60,680 nt of DNA from Firmicutes bacterium AF25-13AC (lineage in GTDB: Bacteria; Bacillota; Clostridia; Lachnospirales; Lachnospiraceae). The stretch is from assembly GCA_003478935.1 (NCBI GenBank), contig QUFP01000026.1, positions 1 through 60,680 of the forward strand, read 5' to 3'. Each line of letters begins with the position of its first letter. Position 1 is the stretch's first letter. Shown piece after piece: positions 33,535 to 42,332 of this stretch. The position numbers were made by a program, and so were the translations under genes. The notes below the pieces were generated by a model. The model searched no databases. It saw only the letters and a program-made list of their open reading frames with translations, and was not told the DNA's origin.

Positions 33535-34317
33535 ATGATCAAGGCAATTACAGGAGGCTACATTAACATTCACCCAAGCACTTTTCGAATGAGCCGTCCT
33601 AAGGGACTCCCTCATTTTGTACTGCTCGTTATTCGTTCACACGGAAGCTTTGATATCGGTTCAGAGCATTTTTCCGTTGAGCCTCCGCAAATAATTATCT
33701 TAGCACCACACACACCAAATTATTATGGAAATCCAGACGGTGATTATGTAAATGACTGGCTTCACTTTGATACTGATGAACCCAAGCTAATTGAACGCTT
33801 AAATGCGATCAGCAACCATCCGTTCTCAGTTGAAGACACTGATATTTTTTCCTTCTGCATCCGTCATATTCTACTAGAACTTTCCTTTGGACAGCCTGGC
33901 TTAAAGGATGAAAATATGCGTGCTCTGTTTACCTTTTTATTTAACAGCCTTTCTACAGCACATGCATCTTTCAAAAGCCGTACATATATCACACCTCTTG
34001 AAAATCAGCTTAAACAGCTTCACCTTGAAATTTCTAATTCACTTGAACAAAAGCATTCGATTGCACGATGTGCCAAGCAGCTTAATATAAGTGAATCATA
34101 TTTTCAGCTTATCTATAAAAAGCTGTTTGGCATTTCCTTTCAGCAGGATCTGATTCTTATGCGTGTGACACGAGCGAGATTCAATCTGTCTACCAGCAAT
34201 CTTTCTCTCTCCCAGATTGCTGAATTTTGCGGATATAACAATGAAGTGCACTTCTATCGTCAATTTAAGAAGCTGACTGGGGTAACACCTGCACAATACC
34301 GGAAGCATCCATTTTAA
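33535..34317 (+). CDS. AraC family transcriptional regulator
   Basis: 260-residue activator: an N-terminal cupin-like sensor (about 20-100; DYVNDWLHFDTDEP) and a C-terminal AraC double HTH (about 165-258; IARCAKQLNISESYFQLIYK and LSQIAEFCGYNNEVHFYRQF). ATG 33535 follows GAAGGAGG. It is divergent from the lyase/GH88 pair and likely activates it in response to an oligosaccharide (inference). Confidence 0.93.
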   Translation: MIKAITGGYINIHPSTFRMSRPKGLPHFVLLVIRSHGSFDIGSEHFSVEPPQIIILAPHTPNYYGNPDGDYVNDWLHFDTDEPKLIERLNAISNHPFSVEDTDIFSFCIRHILLELSFGQPGLKDENMRALFTFLFNSLSTAHASFKSRTYITPLENQLKQLHLEISNSLEQKHSIARCAKQLNISESYFQLIYKKLFGISFQQDLILMRVTRARFNLSTSNLSLSQIAEFCGYNNEVHFYRQFKKLTGVTPAQYRKHPF

Positions 34318-34327
34318 GAGACACAAA

Positions 34328-34370
34328 AGCAGAGGCAAATCTTTTTACCGATTTTGCCTCTGCCTTTTTA
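34328..34370 (+). terminator. Terminator after AraC
   Basis: GCAGAGGCAAATC pairs with GATTTTGCCTCTGC with one bulged base, followed by CTTTTTA. Confidence 0.85.
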
Positions 34371-34392
34371 TCTAATTTATTTTTGTATATTC

Positions 34393-34535
34393 GTAACTAT
34401 TCAGAACCACATTCGCAAAATCGCATCTTCGATGCTTCTATTTTGCTCATGTGGTTACCTCGCCATATAAAATTGCTATTCTGTCTGAATGCAAGCATTC
34501 ACAGAAAGCAATTTTGCATGGCTCTGAATAGTTAC
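34393..34535. repeat. 143-bp element with 13-bp terminal inverted repeats (MITE-like)
   Basis: The ends are exact inverted repeats: GTAACTATTCAGA (34393-34405) and TCTGAATAGTTAC (34523-34535). The inside folds into two long hairpins: AACCACAT..GCAAAAT with ATTTTGC..ATGTGGTT, enclosing GCATCTTCGATGC; and AATTGCTATTCTGTCTGAATGC with GCATTCACAGAAAGCAATT (small bulges). It encodes no protein. It sits between the AraC terminator and the hisC stop. Confidence 0.82.
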
Positions 34536-34542
34536 ATATTCT

Positions 34543-35610
34543 TTATGCCTGCGGTAAAATTTCCTTTAACGCTGCCTCTAGTGCCTGCATCTGCTCATCA
34601 GTACCGATTGTGATACGCAGATAATTATCAATACCTGGTTTATTAAAATAACGAACAAAAATATTTCTAGCCTTTAATGCTGCAAAAATCTCCTTTGCGG
34701 GCATGCTCTTGTGTGCTGCAAAGATAAAGTTTGACTTGGAGTCTGGGAAAGAAAAGCCAAGCGCTGCCAATGCTTTCTTTGTCTTTTCACGAGTTTCACA
34801 AATTTTTTTTACATGTTCCTCAAAATAAGCTTTATCATTTACAGCCTCAACACCGCAAAGAAGCGCAGCACGGCTCATTGTATAGGAATTAAAAGAATAT
34901 TTTACATCATTAAGTGCTTTAATCAGTTCTTTATTTCCCATCGCATAGCCAATACGCATTCCAGCCATTGAACGTGACTTTGAGAAAGTCTGAACAACAA
35001 GCAGATTTGGATACTTTTCAATCAGAGTGCGTGCTGATGGGCCATCTGCAAAATCCACATAGGCTTCATCGACAATGACAACAACATCTGTGTTCTTCTG
35101 TAAAATTTCCTCAAATGTCTCAAGCGGCTCATACACTCCAGTCGGTGCATTCGGATTTGGAATGACAATACCGCCATTTTCTTTGAAATAGTCTTCCTTT
35201 TTGATCATCATCTGATCATCAAGCGCACATGTCACATATGGGATACGGTACAAATCAGCCCAAACATCATAGAATGAATAAGTTACATCTGGAAATAGAA
35301 TCGGTTTTCCAGAATTAAAAAATGTCAGAAAGCTCATACTTAAAACATCATCAGAACCAATTCCCACAAAGATCTGATCCTCTGCTAACTCATAGTAATC
35401 TGCCAGTGCTTTTACAAGACAGCCATTTGTCGGGTCTGGATAAAGACGCAACAGATCTGCGTCCATGCTCTTTAACACGCGCGCTACACCAGGTGCAGGT
35501 GAATAGGGATTTTCATTTGTGTTTAGCTTTATCACGTTTGGATTTTGTGGCTGTTCTCCCGGAACATACGGCACTACTTTTCTGATATTCTTTTCCAATG
35601 CTTCTGTCAT
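34543..35610 (-). CDS. hisC: Histidinol-phosphate aminotransferase
   Basis: 355-residue fold-type I PLP aminotransferase. LNTNENPYSPAPGV, the PLP lysine in VVQTFSKSRSMAGMRIGY and the phosphate-binding arginine segment NNYLRITIGT-like ending (IDNYLRITIGTDEQM) fit HisC, which transfers an amino group from glutamate to imidazole acetol phosphate in histidine synthesis. ATG follows AGGAGGAATAAAGAA. No other his genes are near, so a broader aromatic/phosphoserine role cannot be ruled out. It follows the VanZ gene by 98 bp. Confidence 0.92.
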   Translation of the reverse strand: MTEALEKNIRKVVPYVPGEQPQNPNVIKLNTNENPYSPAPGVARVLKSMDADLLRLYPDPTNGCLVKALADYYELAEDQIFVGIGSDDVLSMSFLTFFNSGKPILFPDVTYSFYDVWADLYRIPYVTCALDDQMMIKKEDYFKENGGIVIPNPNAPTGVYEPLETFEEILQKNTDVVVIVDEAYVDFADGPSARTLIEKYPNLLVVQTFSKSRSMAGMRIGYAMGNKELIKALNDVKYSFNSYTMSRAALLCGVEAVNDKAYFEEHVKKICETREKTKKALAALGFSFPDSKSNFIFAAHKSMPAKEIFAALKARNIFVRYFNKPGIDNYLRITIGTDEQMQALEAALKEILPQA

Positions 35611-35708
35611 TTCTTTATTCCTCCTGCTGTCCTATATGATGTCTTGTCTTTGGCATCTTTGCTTTCATGTTTTTGCTTTGATGCCTTATTTTATCTTATT
35701 TTTATATA

Positions 35709-36290
35709 TTACTTTTCTGTCTGCCTCTGCATTTTTCTTGCAAATTTTCTTACTATAAGCACCATGGCCACCAGTGCCAGCAGACATCCAACTGCTGCTC
35801 CTGAGCTGTCTATGCACACATCTCTTACCTGCGGGGAACGCTCTCCGGTAAACATCTGGTGAAACTCATCACTTGCTGCATAAAGCGTACCTGTGATCCA
35901 AGCAATAAACCAGATGTGGCGTAGGCGAAGCTTCATTATATGCATATTTTCCTTTTGCGGCACCTGAAAAATCTTCGGTCTCCACTCATAATAAAATAAA
36001 AAAAGAAGCACGCCCAGAATCATGTATTCTGTAAAATGCGCTCCCTTGCGTACAAAAAATGTGACCATCTCCCGAAATCTGATCTGTTCGCTCTTTGCAA
36101 GGCTGTTAAAATCAGGTTTTACTACGGCAATCACCCGTTCTACTACCCGACCGCTCGTCTCAGACGACGCAGCGCCGTCCTGACTAGAGAACATGAAAAT
36201 CACGCCCATCCATCCAAGCACCAGCGCTGCCAGCAATATCACACGATATTTTCTTTTCATCATTATTTTATTTGTCGATGTACTTTCCAT
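35709..36290 (-). CDS. VanZ family membrane protein
   Basis: About 193 residues, four hydrophobic segments, with the VanZ hallmarks [21 protein letters not shown] and [20 protein letters not shown]. VanZ confers low-level teicoplanin resistance in enterococci, but the family's general function is unknown. The start is uncertain: M1 (36290) overlaps rfbA by 23 bp; MM at 36261-36258 would avoid that, and neither has a good ribosome binding site. Confidence 0.87.
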   Translation of the reverse strand: MESTSTNKIMMKRKYRVILLAALVLGWMGVIFMFSSQDGAASSETSGRVVERVIAVVKPDFNSLAKSEQIRFREMVTFFVRKGAHFTEYMILGVLLFLFYYEWRPKIFQVPQKENMHIMKLRLRHIWFIAWITGTLYAASDEFHQMFTGERSPQVRDVCIDSSGAAVGCLLALVAMVLIVRKFARKMQRQTEK

Positions 36291-37149
36291 TCATGACATC
36301 TAACAGATAAGCACCGTACTGATTCTTCTTATAGATCTCATAAATCTCCATTAACTGCTCCTTTGTGATCCATCCATTTAAGTATGCGATCTCCTCCAGA
36401 CAAGCAATCTTTCTGTGCTGATGTGTCTCAACGGTACGCACAAAGTTAGTTGCATCTACTAAAGACTCATGTGTACCAGTATCAAGCCATGTAAATCCCT
36501 GTCCCAAAAGCTCAACATTTAATTCACCGTTCTCCAGATAAATGCGGTTCAGATCAGTAATTTCAAGCTCTCCTCTTGCAGATGGCTTTAAGTTCTTTGC
36601 ATACTCAACAACACGGTTATCATAGAAATAAAGACCAGTTACACAATAGTTGCTCTTTGGATGTGCCGGCTTTTCTTCGATAGAGATTGCCTTTCCATTC
36701 TTATCAAACTCAACAATACCAAAACGCTCCGGATCGTCTACATAATAGCCGAATACAGTAGCACCGACTTTGCGGTCTGCTGCTTCCTTTAATCTCTTTG
36801 TCAGACCATGACCTGCAAAAATGTTATCGCCAAGAACCATTGCTACATTATCATTGCCAATAAAATCAGCGCCGATAATAAATGCCTGAGCCAGTCCGTC
36901 TGGGCTTGGCTGCACAGCATAAGACAGCTCGATTCCAAACTGATGACCATCACCTAAAAGTGCCTCAAATCTCGGTGTATCATCTGGTGTAGAGATGATT
37001 AAGATCTCGCGGATTCCTGCGTTCATAAGAACAGACAGTGGATAATAAATCATCGGCTTATCATAAATTGGAAGCAGCTGCTTTGATGTTACTCTGGTCA
37101 GCGGATACAGTCTTGTACCACTGCCGCCTGCTAAAATAATTCCCTTCAT
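36268..37149 (-). CDS. rfbA: Glucose-1-phosphate thymidylyltransferase
   Basis: 293-residue nucleotidyltransferase making dTDP-glucose, first step of dTDP-rhamnose synthesis. The nucleotide-binding [11 protein letters not shown] (8-18), [16 protein letters not shown], the catalytic [16 protein letters not shown] segment ([16 protein letters not shown]) and GDNIFAG are diagnostic. The partners rfbB, rfbC and rfbD are absent from this window. AAAGGTAAATGAAAC precedes the ATG. Confidence 0.95.
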   Translation of the reverse strand: MKGIILAGGSGTRLYPLTRVTSKQLLPIYDKPMIYYPLSVLMNAGIREILIISTPDDTPRFEALLGDGHQFGIELSYAVQPSPDGLAQAFIIGADFIGNDNVAMVLGDNIFAGHGLTKRLKEAADRKVGATVFGYYVDDPERFGIVEFDKNGKAISIEEKPAHPKSNYCVTGLYFYDNRVVEYAKNLKPSARGELEITDLNRIYLENGELNVELLGQGFTWLDTGTHESLVDATNFVRTVETHQHRKIACLEEIAYLNGWITKEQLMEIYEIYKKNQYGAYLLDVMNGKYIDK

Positions 37150-37282
37150 TGTTTCATTTACCTTTCTTTTTGTCTTGCTTTCTTTGACAAACTATAGCTT
37201 TTAAGCCAATATTTGCCTGATAGCTTCTATTCGCAGTATAGCATAAGCGTTACTGGTTGTAAAGGAAAACGTAACCACTGAA

Positions 37283-39049
37283 CTACATGTACTTTGCTAC
37301 TCCATTTGTCACAGTATAACGCAATCCATCATGATATATAATTCCATTATACTTCCAGTTTAAAATTCCCTTTTGTACATAATACCAAGTTCCGTAATAA
37401 TTCGTCAAACCTGTATAATTCCAGTTCAGTATACCCTTCTGTACATAATACCAAATACCATAATAATTCGTCAGACCTATATATCCCCAATCTAGGCGTC
37501 CGCCTTTTACATAATACCAAGTTCCGTAATAATTCGTCAAACCTGTATAATTCCAATTCAGTATACCCCTCTGTACATAATACCAAGTACCATAATAATT
37601 TGTCAGACCTGTATAGTTCCAATTGAGTATACCTTTTTCTACATAATACCATGTTTCATAATACTTTGTCAGACCTGTATATCCCCAATCCAAGCGTCCG
37701 CCTTTTACATAATACCATGTCCCATAGTAATTTGTCAGACCTGTATAATTCCAGTTGAGTACACCTTTTTCTACATAATACCATGTCCCATAGTACAATG
37801 TCAGACCCGTGTAACTCGTACATATCTCACCATTTTTATAATACTTCCAGACTCCATTTTCATCTAATGCCAACCCTTCTGGATATTTTTTCTGTGGTGT
37901 TGTTTCCTGCTCTGATGTAGGTTGTTCGACCGAAGAATCTCCCTCTGGTGTTGTTTCCTGCGTACTTGACTCAGTTTCTTCTGACGTTGTCTCCTCTGGC
38001 TCTGTCTCTTCTGGTGTTGTTTCTGGAATCGTCTCTGGTGTTGTTTCTTCTGATGTCGTTTTCTCTTTATCCTCAAAAGTTTTAGGTGACATCGGATATA
38101 AAGTCATAAATTCGTCAGTACGGTAATCATCCAATCTTACATGGCCTAAAAAATCGTTCTCACTACAAAGAAAATATCCATACAAATCTTTTCCTGCATC
38201 CCAAGTTGAATCCAAATTATAATAGACTCCATTTAATTCAGCAATATTCCACGCATGAAGTGCACCATTTCCTGTTCCTGGAATCACACGCACGTCAACA
38301 CCACTTTCAAGCAGCAATCTGTACAATAGCACAGCATATCCCTGACAAACTGCCGTGCCTTCAACCAGCGCTCCATATGCAGAAAACTGTTTTAAATACT
38401 CCGTATTGCCCACATGTGCATAATCATATGAAACATTCTGACAGATCCAATTATAAATTGTTTTTATTTTACTGTAGGAATCCATTGAATTTATACCAAG
38501 ACTCCCAAGTAGATCGCTTACTGCTGTACTGACTGCTGCTTCTTGTGCACTATCTGTCATATAAACAACATCCATAAAAATAAGATAACAATATCGAGAT
38601 CCAGATGCTACAAGATACCGCGTGACTTTATACTGCCGATACTGAAACTTCAAATAATCTCCTTCAATCGGATTTTTTGTATGTACAAAAAGTGCATTCT
38701 TAATCACATCACCCGCTCTATCAATTGGCTGATCGCAATAAAAACCAAATTCAATATGCGTCTCTCTATTCACAAACGCATTTCTAAGATATGCAATTCC
38801 CAAATCAAAATTTTCTAATCTGGGACCTGATGTTTCTGGAACCTTTGTTTGCTGTGCACTTTCAAATGTAACTTCCGTGCTAGTCTCACTATTAAAACCA
38901 TATAGCGGATTGCTCTCACTTTCCACTGCACATTCTATAGCAAACTCTTGTGTACTCTGTATTTCCTGCGCCTGTATCATACTATTTGGCACAGACAATA
39001 CTAGCATAACGATTGCCATAATCAGTGCCCACCTCTTTTTTTTCCTCAT
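37283..39049 (-). CDS. Secreted transglutaminase-like protein with C-terminal 22-residue repeats
   Basis: 588 residues: signal peptide (1-27, MIQAQ), a unique N-terminal region, a transglutaminase/papain-like core with the triad Cys235 (TAVCQGYAV), His265 (LHAWNIA) and Asp280 (YYNLDSTWD), a Glu/Thr/Pro-rich linker (about 330-395), and seven tandem 22-residue repeats (414-567) with the consensus TGLTNYYGTWYYVxxGxLxW plus degenerate end units. The repeats resemble the aromatic-rich glucan/choline-binding repeats that attach proteins to cell-surface polymers. No LPxTG or membrane anchor follows, so retention probably depends on the repeats. Probably acts in crosslinking or proteolysis at the cell wall; the substrate is unknown. 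Promoter 39095-39123. Confidence 0.9.
   Translation of the reverse strand: MRKKKRWALIMAIVMLVLSVPNSMIQAQEIQSTQEFAIECAVESESNPLYGFNSETSTEVTFESAQQTKVPETSGPRLENFDLGIAYLRNAFVNRETHIEFGFYCDQPIDRAGDVIKNALFVHTKNPIEGDYLKFQYRQYKVTRYLVASGSRYCYLIFMDVVYMTDSAQEAAVSTAVSDLLGSLGINSMDSYSKIKTIYNWICQNVSYDYAHVGNTEYLKQFSAYGALVEGTAVCQGYAVLLYRLLLESGVDVRVIPGTGNGALHAWNIAELNGVYYNLDSTWDAGKDLYGYFLCSENDFLGHVRLDDYRTDEFMTLYPMSPKTFEDKEKTTSEETTPETIPETTPEETEPEETTSEETESSTQETTPEGDSSVEQPTSEQETTPQKKYPEGLALDENGVWKYYKNGEICTSYTGLTLYYGTWYYVEKGVLNWNYTGLTNYYGTWYYVKGGRLDWGYTGLTKYYETWYYVEKGILNWNYTGLTNYYGTWYYVQRGILNWNYTGLTNYYGTWYYVKGGRLDWGYIGLTNYYGIWYYVQKGILNWNYTGLTNYYGTWYYVQKGILNWKYNGIIYHDGLRYTVTNGVAKYM
37349..37810 (-). repeat. Seven in-frame 66-bp tandem repeats
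   Basis: Codes residues 414-567 of the transglutaminase-like protein. Units alternate between two types, one ending in an LNWNY-like form and one in GGRLDWGY; units 2 and 5 are identical at protein level, suggesting duplication in blocks. Copy number is likely to vary between strains. Confidence 0.9.
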
Positions 39050-39094
39050 AAACTACTCACTCCTTCCTTTTGCAGCATATATCTTTCTGATTTT

Positions 39095-39123
39095 ACTGTA
39101 TCTCAGAGTTGCAAAAAAGTCAA
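39095..39123 (-). promoter_or_regulatory. Promoter of the transglutaminase-like gene
   Basis: Minus strand TTGACT (39118-39123), 17 bases, TACAGT (39095-39100), followed by AAGGAAGGAGTGAGTAGTT before the ATG. Confidence 0.6.
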
Positions 39124-39152
39124 TTTCTATATATATTTTACTGCTCATTTTA

Positions 39153-39161
39153 TGCTATACT
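39153..39161 (+). promoter_or_regulatory. Extended -10 of the ABC exporter operon
   Basis: TGC-TATACT (39153-39161) is an extended -10; no good -35 is seen. It lies about 58 bp before the ATPase start, divergent from the transglutaminase promoter. Confidence 0.45.
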
Positions 39162-39218
39162 ATTTTTGTTACAGTCAACAAGTTTGCTGCAAAATGCCTC
39201 GCAGCAGAATGGAGTCTT

Positions 39219-39893
39219 ATGTTATCTATACAATCTATTTCAAAATCTTATAAAAAACAGCAGGTTTTGCAAAATGTATCGTTTGATGCTGCACCTGGCG
39301 AATGCATTGGCTTACTCGGTCCTAACGGCTGCGGAAAGTCTACACTTTTGCATATTCTTTCAGGAACAGATACGCCAGACAGCGGAACTATTCTATTTGA
39401 TGGAAAGAATCTGTTAAAAAACCCATCTCTGCAGTCCACAAAAATCGGATATGTGGCTCAAAACAACCCACTTTTCCCTGATATGACTGCCATGGATCAC
39501 TTGAAATTATGGTACAGCGCTACCGAATATTCCATTGAAGATGATTTAAAGGATGGTTTTCTATCCATATTAAAAATTGAACCTTTCCTCCACAAAAAAG
39601 CAAAGACACTCTCTGGCGGCATGCAAAAGCGCCTAAGCATTGCCTGCGCACTTGCATCGCGCCCAACGCTTTTACTTCTTGATGAACCTGATGCTGCACT
39701 AGATCTTGTCTGCAAGGAGGATATACGCGAATATATTCGTTTATACTGTGCTCAGGGAAATACCGTTCTTCTTGCTACACATGAAGAGGCTGATTTTGAT
39801 TTATGCAGCAAACTGATTCTGTTAAAGGACGGTCATGCAAGAACACTTGCAGCCGACACACCAGTAAAGGAGATTATTGAATACTTATCATGA
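39219..39893 (+). CDS. ABC exporter ATP-binding protein
   Basis: 224-residue ATPase: Walker A GPNGCGKST (about 33-41), Q-loop VAQNNPLFPDMTA, signature LSGGMQKRLSIA, Walker B LLLLDEPDAALD, switch histidine ATHEEAD. Start ATG 39219 is preceded by GGAG; the frame open back to 38877 lies antisense to the transglutaminase gene and is not coding. Followed, with a 4-bp overlap, by two membrane components. Probably an ABC-2 exporter; the substrate is unknown, and its small size fits peptide, lipid or drug efflux. Confidence 0.93.
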   Translation: MLSIQSISKSYKKQQVLQNVSFDAAPGECIGLLGPNGCGKSTLLHILSGTDTPDSGTILFDGKNLLKNPSLQSTKIGYVAQNNPLFPDMTAMDHLKLWYSATEYSIEDDLKDGFLSILKIEPFLHKKAKTLSGGMQKRLSIACALASRPTLLLLDEPDAALDLVCKEDIREYIRLYCAQGNTVLLATHEEADFDLCSKLILLKDGHARTLAADTPVKEIIEYLS

Positions 39894-41260
39894 GTTTTAC
39901 TTTAAATTCAAATGATTCAAAACGCGGCAAGCCTTTTTTTGATTCTGATTTACGTCGTTGTTACCTAGCCTTTACCTGGAAACGCTGCTTTGGAAGGCTC
40001 GGAAAGCTTTTGTGCGGCCTCGCTCTTTTAGGCATCATCTGCGCAGCAGCCATATATGGCCTTTCATTCGTCAATCAAAAAAATGACACTGCAGCCGCTT
40101 CACATTTTAACGTTGTCTTCGTTATGCCCAAAAATGCAGGACTTCATTATTCACTTGCACTCGGCATGGTCTCAAACATGGAAAGCTTATCCTCGATGGT
40201 CACAATTAAACAAACCACCTCTGAGGACGAAGCAAAAGCCATGCTCGATTCAGGTGAGGTTAAGGCAGCCGTCATTATCCCAGAAGGCATGATCCACACT
40301 ATCATGAGCGGCACGAATGATCTTCCTGCCCGCATCATTTATCCTGGTGAGCCAAGCATTGAGACAGTAATCTTTCGTCAAATTGTTGACAGCCTCTCCC
40401 AGATGGTAGCAAGCTCTCAAACTGGAGTCTATGCGCTGTATGAAATCTATAATGACTTTGATGCTACCGAAAAACAGCAGGATAAAGCAAATACACAGCT
40501 AAACGATTTATATATAAATTCTGTTTTGGAGCGTAATGCACTGTTTCAAATTGTTGGAAGCGACAGCAAAGAGAACAACCTTTTAGATGAAGAAGTCTCT
40601 TCTGACACCACACCTGCCACAGATTTCGTTCTTGTTGGCTATCTATGCAGCGGACTGGCTCTTTTGTTCTTGCTGTCGGGCATAAATCTGTGCTTTTTCT
40701 TTGTTGCGCCAAACCGCGCCGTCTTACCTGCACTCTCGCGCCTTGGCCTCTCTGATTCGTTTTGCCTTCTTGCAGATTTCTTTGCAGCAGTCATCTGTCA
40801 ATGGCTCATTTTTTCAATTGGCTGCCTCTTAATCGGTACAATTGGAAGCACAGCACATATTGTTCCTGTCTTTTTGATTGGGCGCGCAATTGTTTCTTGC
40901 TTTGTATGCGCATTTTTTTCATGCGCGCTTGAACTTTTTATCTGCCGCATCTGCCATGGCAAGCAGGCCTGTATGATAACCACATTTGCTGTATCTCTTC
41001 TTGTAATGTATGCCTCAGGCTGTCTGATTCCTTCTGCATTCTTGCCGGATATGCTTCGCCGCATAAGTGCCGCACTGCCTGGAGGCCAATTAAAAAATAT
41101 GATATTCTGGCAATTTGGTCAAAGCGTTTCCAGTTTTGACATCATTATTCTGATTATAGAAGGAATCCTTTTGATAATCGTTGCGCTCCTTGCTGGCACG
41201 TTCAAAAAAGGTAAGCTGACGCACTCTCTCAGAGAAAGGAGCAAGTATGAAGAAAAATAA
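39890..41260 (+). CDS. ABC exporter permease 1 (ABC-2 type)
   Basis: 456 residues: one membrane helix near the N-terminus (about 40-62), an extracytoplasmic stretch of about 180 residues, then about six helices (about 245-445). This matches ABC-2 permeases of the YhgE/NatB kind. Its ATG overlaps the ATPase stop (ATGA). Confidence 0.85.
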   Translation: MSFTLNSNDSKRGKPFFDSDLRRCYLAFTWKRCFGRLGKLLCGLALLGIICAAAIYGLSFVNQKNDTAAASHFNVVFVMPKNAGLHYSLALGMVSNMESLSSMVTIKQTTSEDEAKAMLDSGEVKAAVIIPEGMIHTIMSGTNDLPARIIYPGEPSIETVIFRQIVDSLSQMVASSQTGVYALYEIYNDFDATEKQQDKANTQLNDLYINSVLERNALFQIVGSDSKENNLLDEEVSSDTTPATDFVLVGYLCSGLALLFLLSGINLCFFFVAPNRAVLPALSRLGLSDSFCLLADFFAAVICQWLIFSIGCLLIGTIGSTAHIVPVFLIGRAIVSCFVCAFFSCALELFICRICHGKQACMITTFAVSLLVMYASGCLIPSAFLPDMLRRISAALPGGQLKNMIFWQFGQSVSSFDIIILIIEGILLIIVALLAGTFKKGKLTHSLRERSKYEEK

Positions 41261-42332
41261 AAATTTAAAATTACTTCGTGCCTGGTTCTCATTCCTTGCC
41301 CGCTATACAAGAAAGAAAAAATCACTCTGGTGTATGGCCGCTATTCTTCTTGTTATTGGCATTGCTGCGGCACAAAATGCAGACCGCCACGAAATCATCC
41401 GCATTGGATTATACTGTGCCAATCCTGATGAAATGACCGAAGCTATGCTTACTAATCTTGAATCACTTGATGATGGATTGTATCGTTTTTACCGATCTTC
41501 ATCACTAGATTACATGCAGGAAGATATTAATCTTCGAAAAGCAGAGTGCGGTTATGAATTTCCAAATGATTTAGAGTCACAGATGCAGGCTGGCAAAGAC
41601 GGATGTATCAGCGTTTACACTTCTCCTTCAACTGTTCTTACAGCTGTTGTAAACGAAGCTGTCTACAATGCAATTTTTCAAGAATATGCAAAGACAATGC
41701 TTGCTGATTTTATTGCATCTTACGATGTCGTCTCAGTAAAAACAGCGGATGAACTAAAAGCACTTGTCGATGAGCACTATGAATATGAAAAGGAAAATAC
41801 ACCAGTCTTTCATGTTGTGTATGAGGATATTCCAGAAAACTTCTATGACGATCAGGCACTATTTCAAATTCCAGTTCGCGGACTTGCCGTACTTTTTATA
41901 ATGCTGACTGCACTTGCCGGCAGCTCCCAGTTTCGCCACGACGCAAAAAAGGGACGCTTCCTTCTTCGCCGTCCAGACGAAAAATGGTTTGTCCCTTTTT
42001 TGTATAGCTATCTTCCAGCTCTGTTTCTTTCTGTTTTTGGTTTGCTTGCACTTATCATCGGCTCTGTCGCCCCAGTAAATGTAACGCTTATCGCAGAGCT
42101 TGCACTTTTGATTGTTTTTTCTGCGCTGTGTAGCATCCTCTGTACACTTTTAGGCCAGATCATAAAATCATCGCTCGCCTTTGATGCGCTGATTCCAGTG
42201 ATTTTACTATTTTGTCTTTTGTACTCTCCGGTTTTAATGGATCTTGGAGATTTCATTCCAGGGTACAAAGTTTTGTCGTGGCTTGCGCCGACGAAATGGT
42301 ATTTTACTTTACATGAAGTAATTTTAAGCTAG
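41247..42332 (+). CDS. ABC exporter permease 2 (ABC-2 type)
   Basis: 361 residues with the same layout as the preceding gene: N-terminal helix (about 28-45), external domain (about 46-205), then six helices to the end. Overlaps permease 1 by 14 bp; AAAGGAGCAAGT precedes the ATG. The two probably form a heterodimer. The gene ends inside the convergent ligase gene by 9 bp. Confidence 0.85.
   Translation: MKKNKNLKLLRAWFSFLARYTRKKKSLWCMAAILLVIGIAAAQNADRHEIIRIGLYCANPDEMTEAMLTNLESLDDGLYRFYRSSSLDYMQEDINLRKAECGYEFPNDLESQMQAGKDGCISVYTSPSTVLTAVVNEAVYNAIFQEYAKTMLADFIASYDVVSVKTADELKALVDEHYEYEKENTPVFHVVYEDIPENFYDDQALFQIPVRGLAVLFIMLTALAGSSQFRHDAKKGRFLLRRPDEKWFVPFLYSYLPALFLSVFGLLALIIGSVAPVNVTLIAELALLIVFSALCSILCTLLGQIIKSSLAFDALIPVILLFCLLYSPVLMDLGDFIPGYKVLSWLAPTKWYFTLHEVILS

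Noticed and set aside
36268..37149. A dTDP-rhamnose synthesis operon
   Set aside because: Only rfbA is present; neighbours are VanZ, hisC and a transglutaminase-like gene.
37349..37810. CRISPR-like regular repeats
   Set aside because: Repeats are contiguous and in frame with no spacers; they encode 22-residue protein repeats.
38877..39218. N-terminal extension of the ABC ATPase
   Set aside because: Antisense to the transglutaminase-like gene and across its promoter; the conserved ATPase fold starts at 39219.
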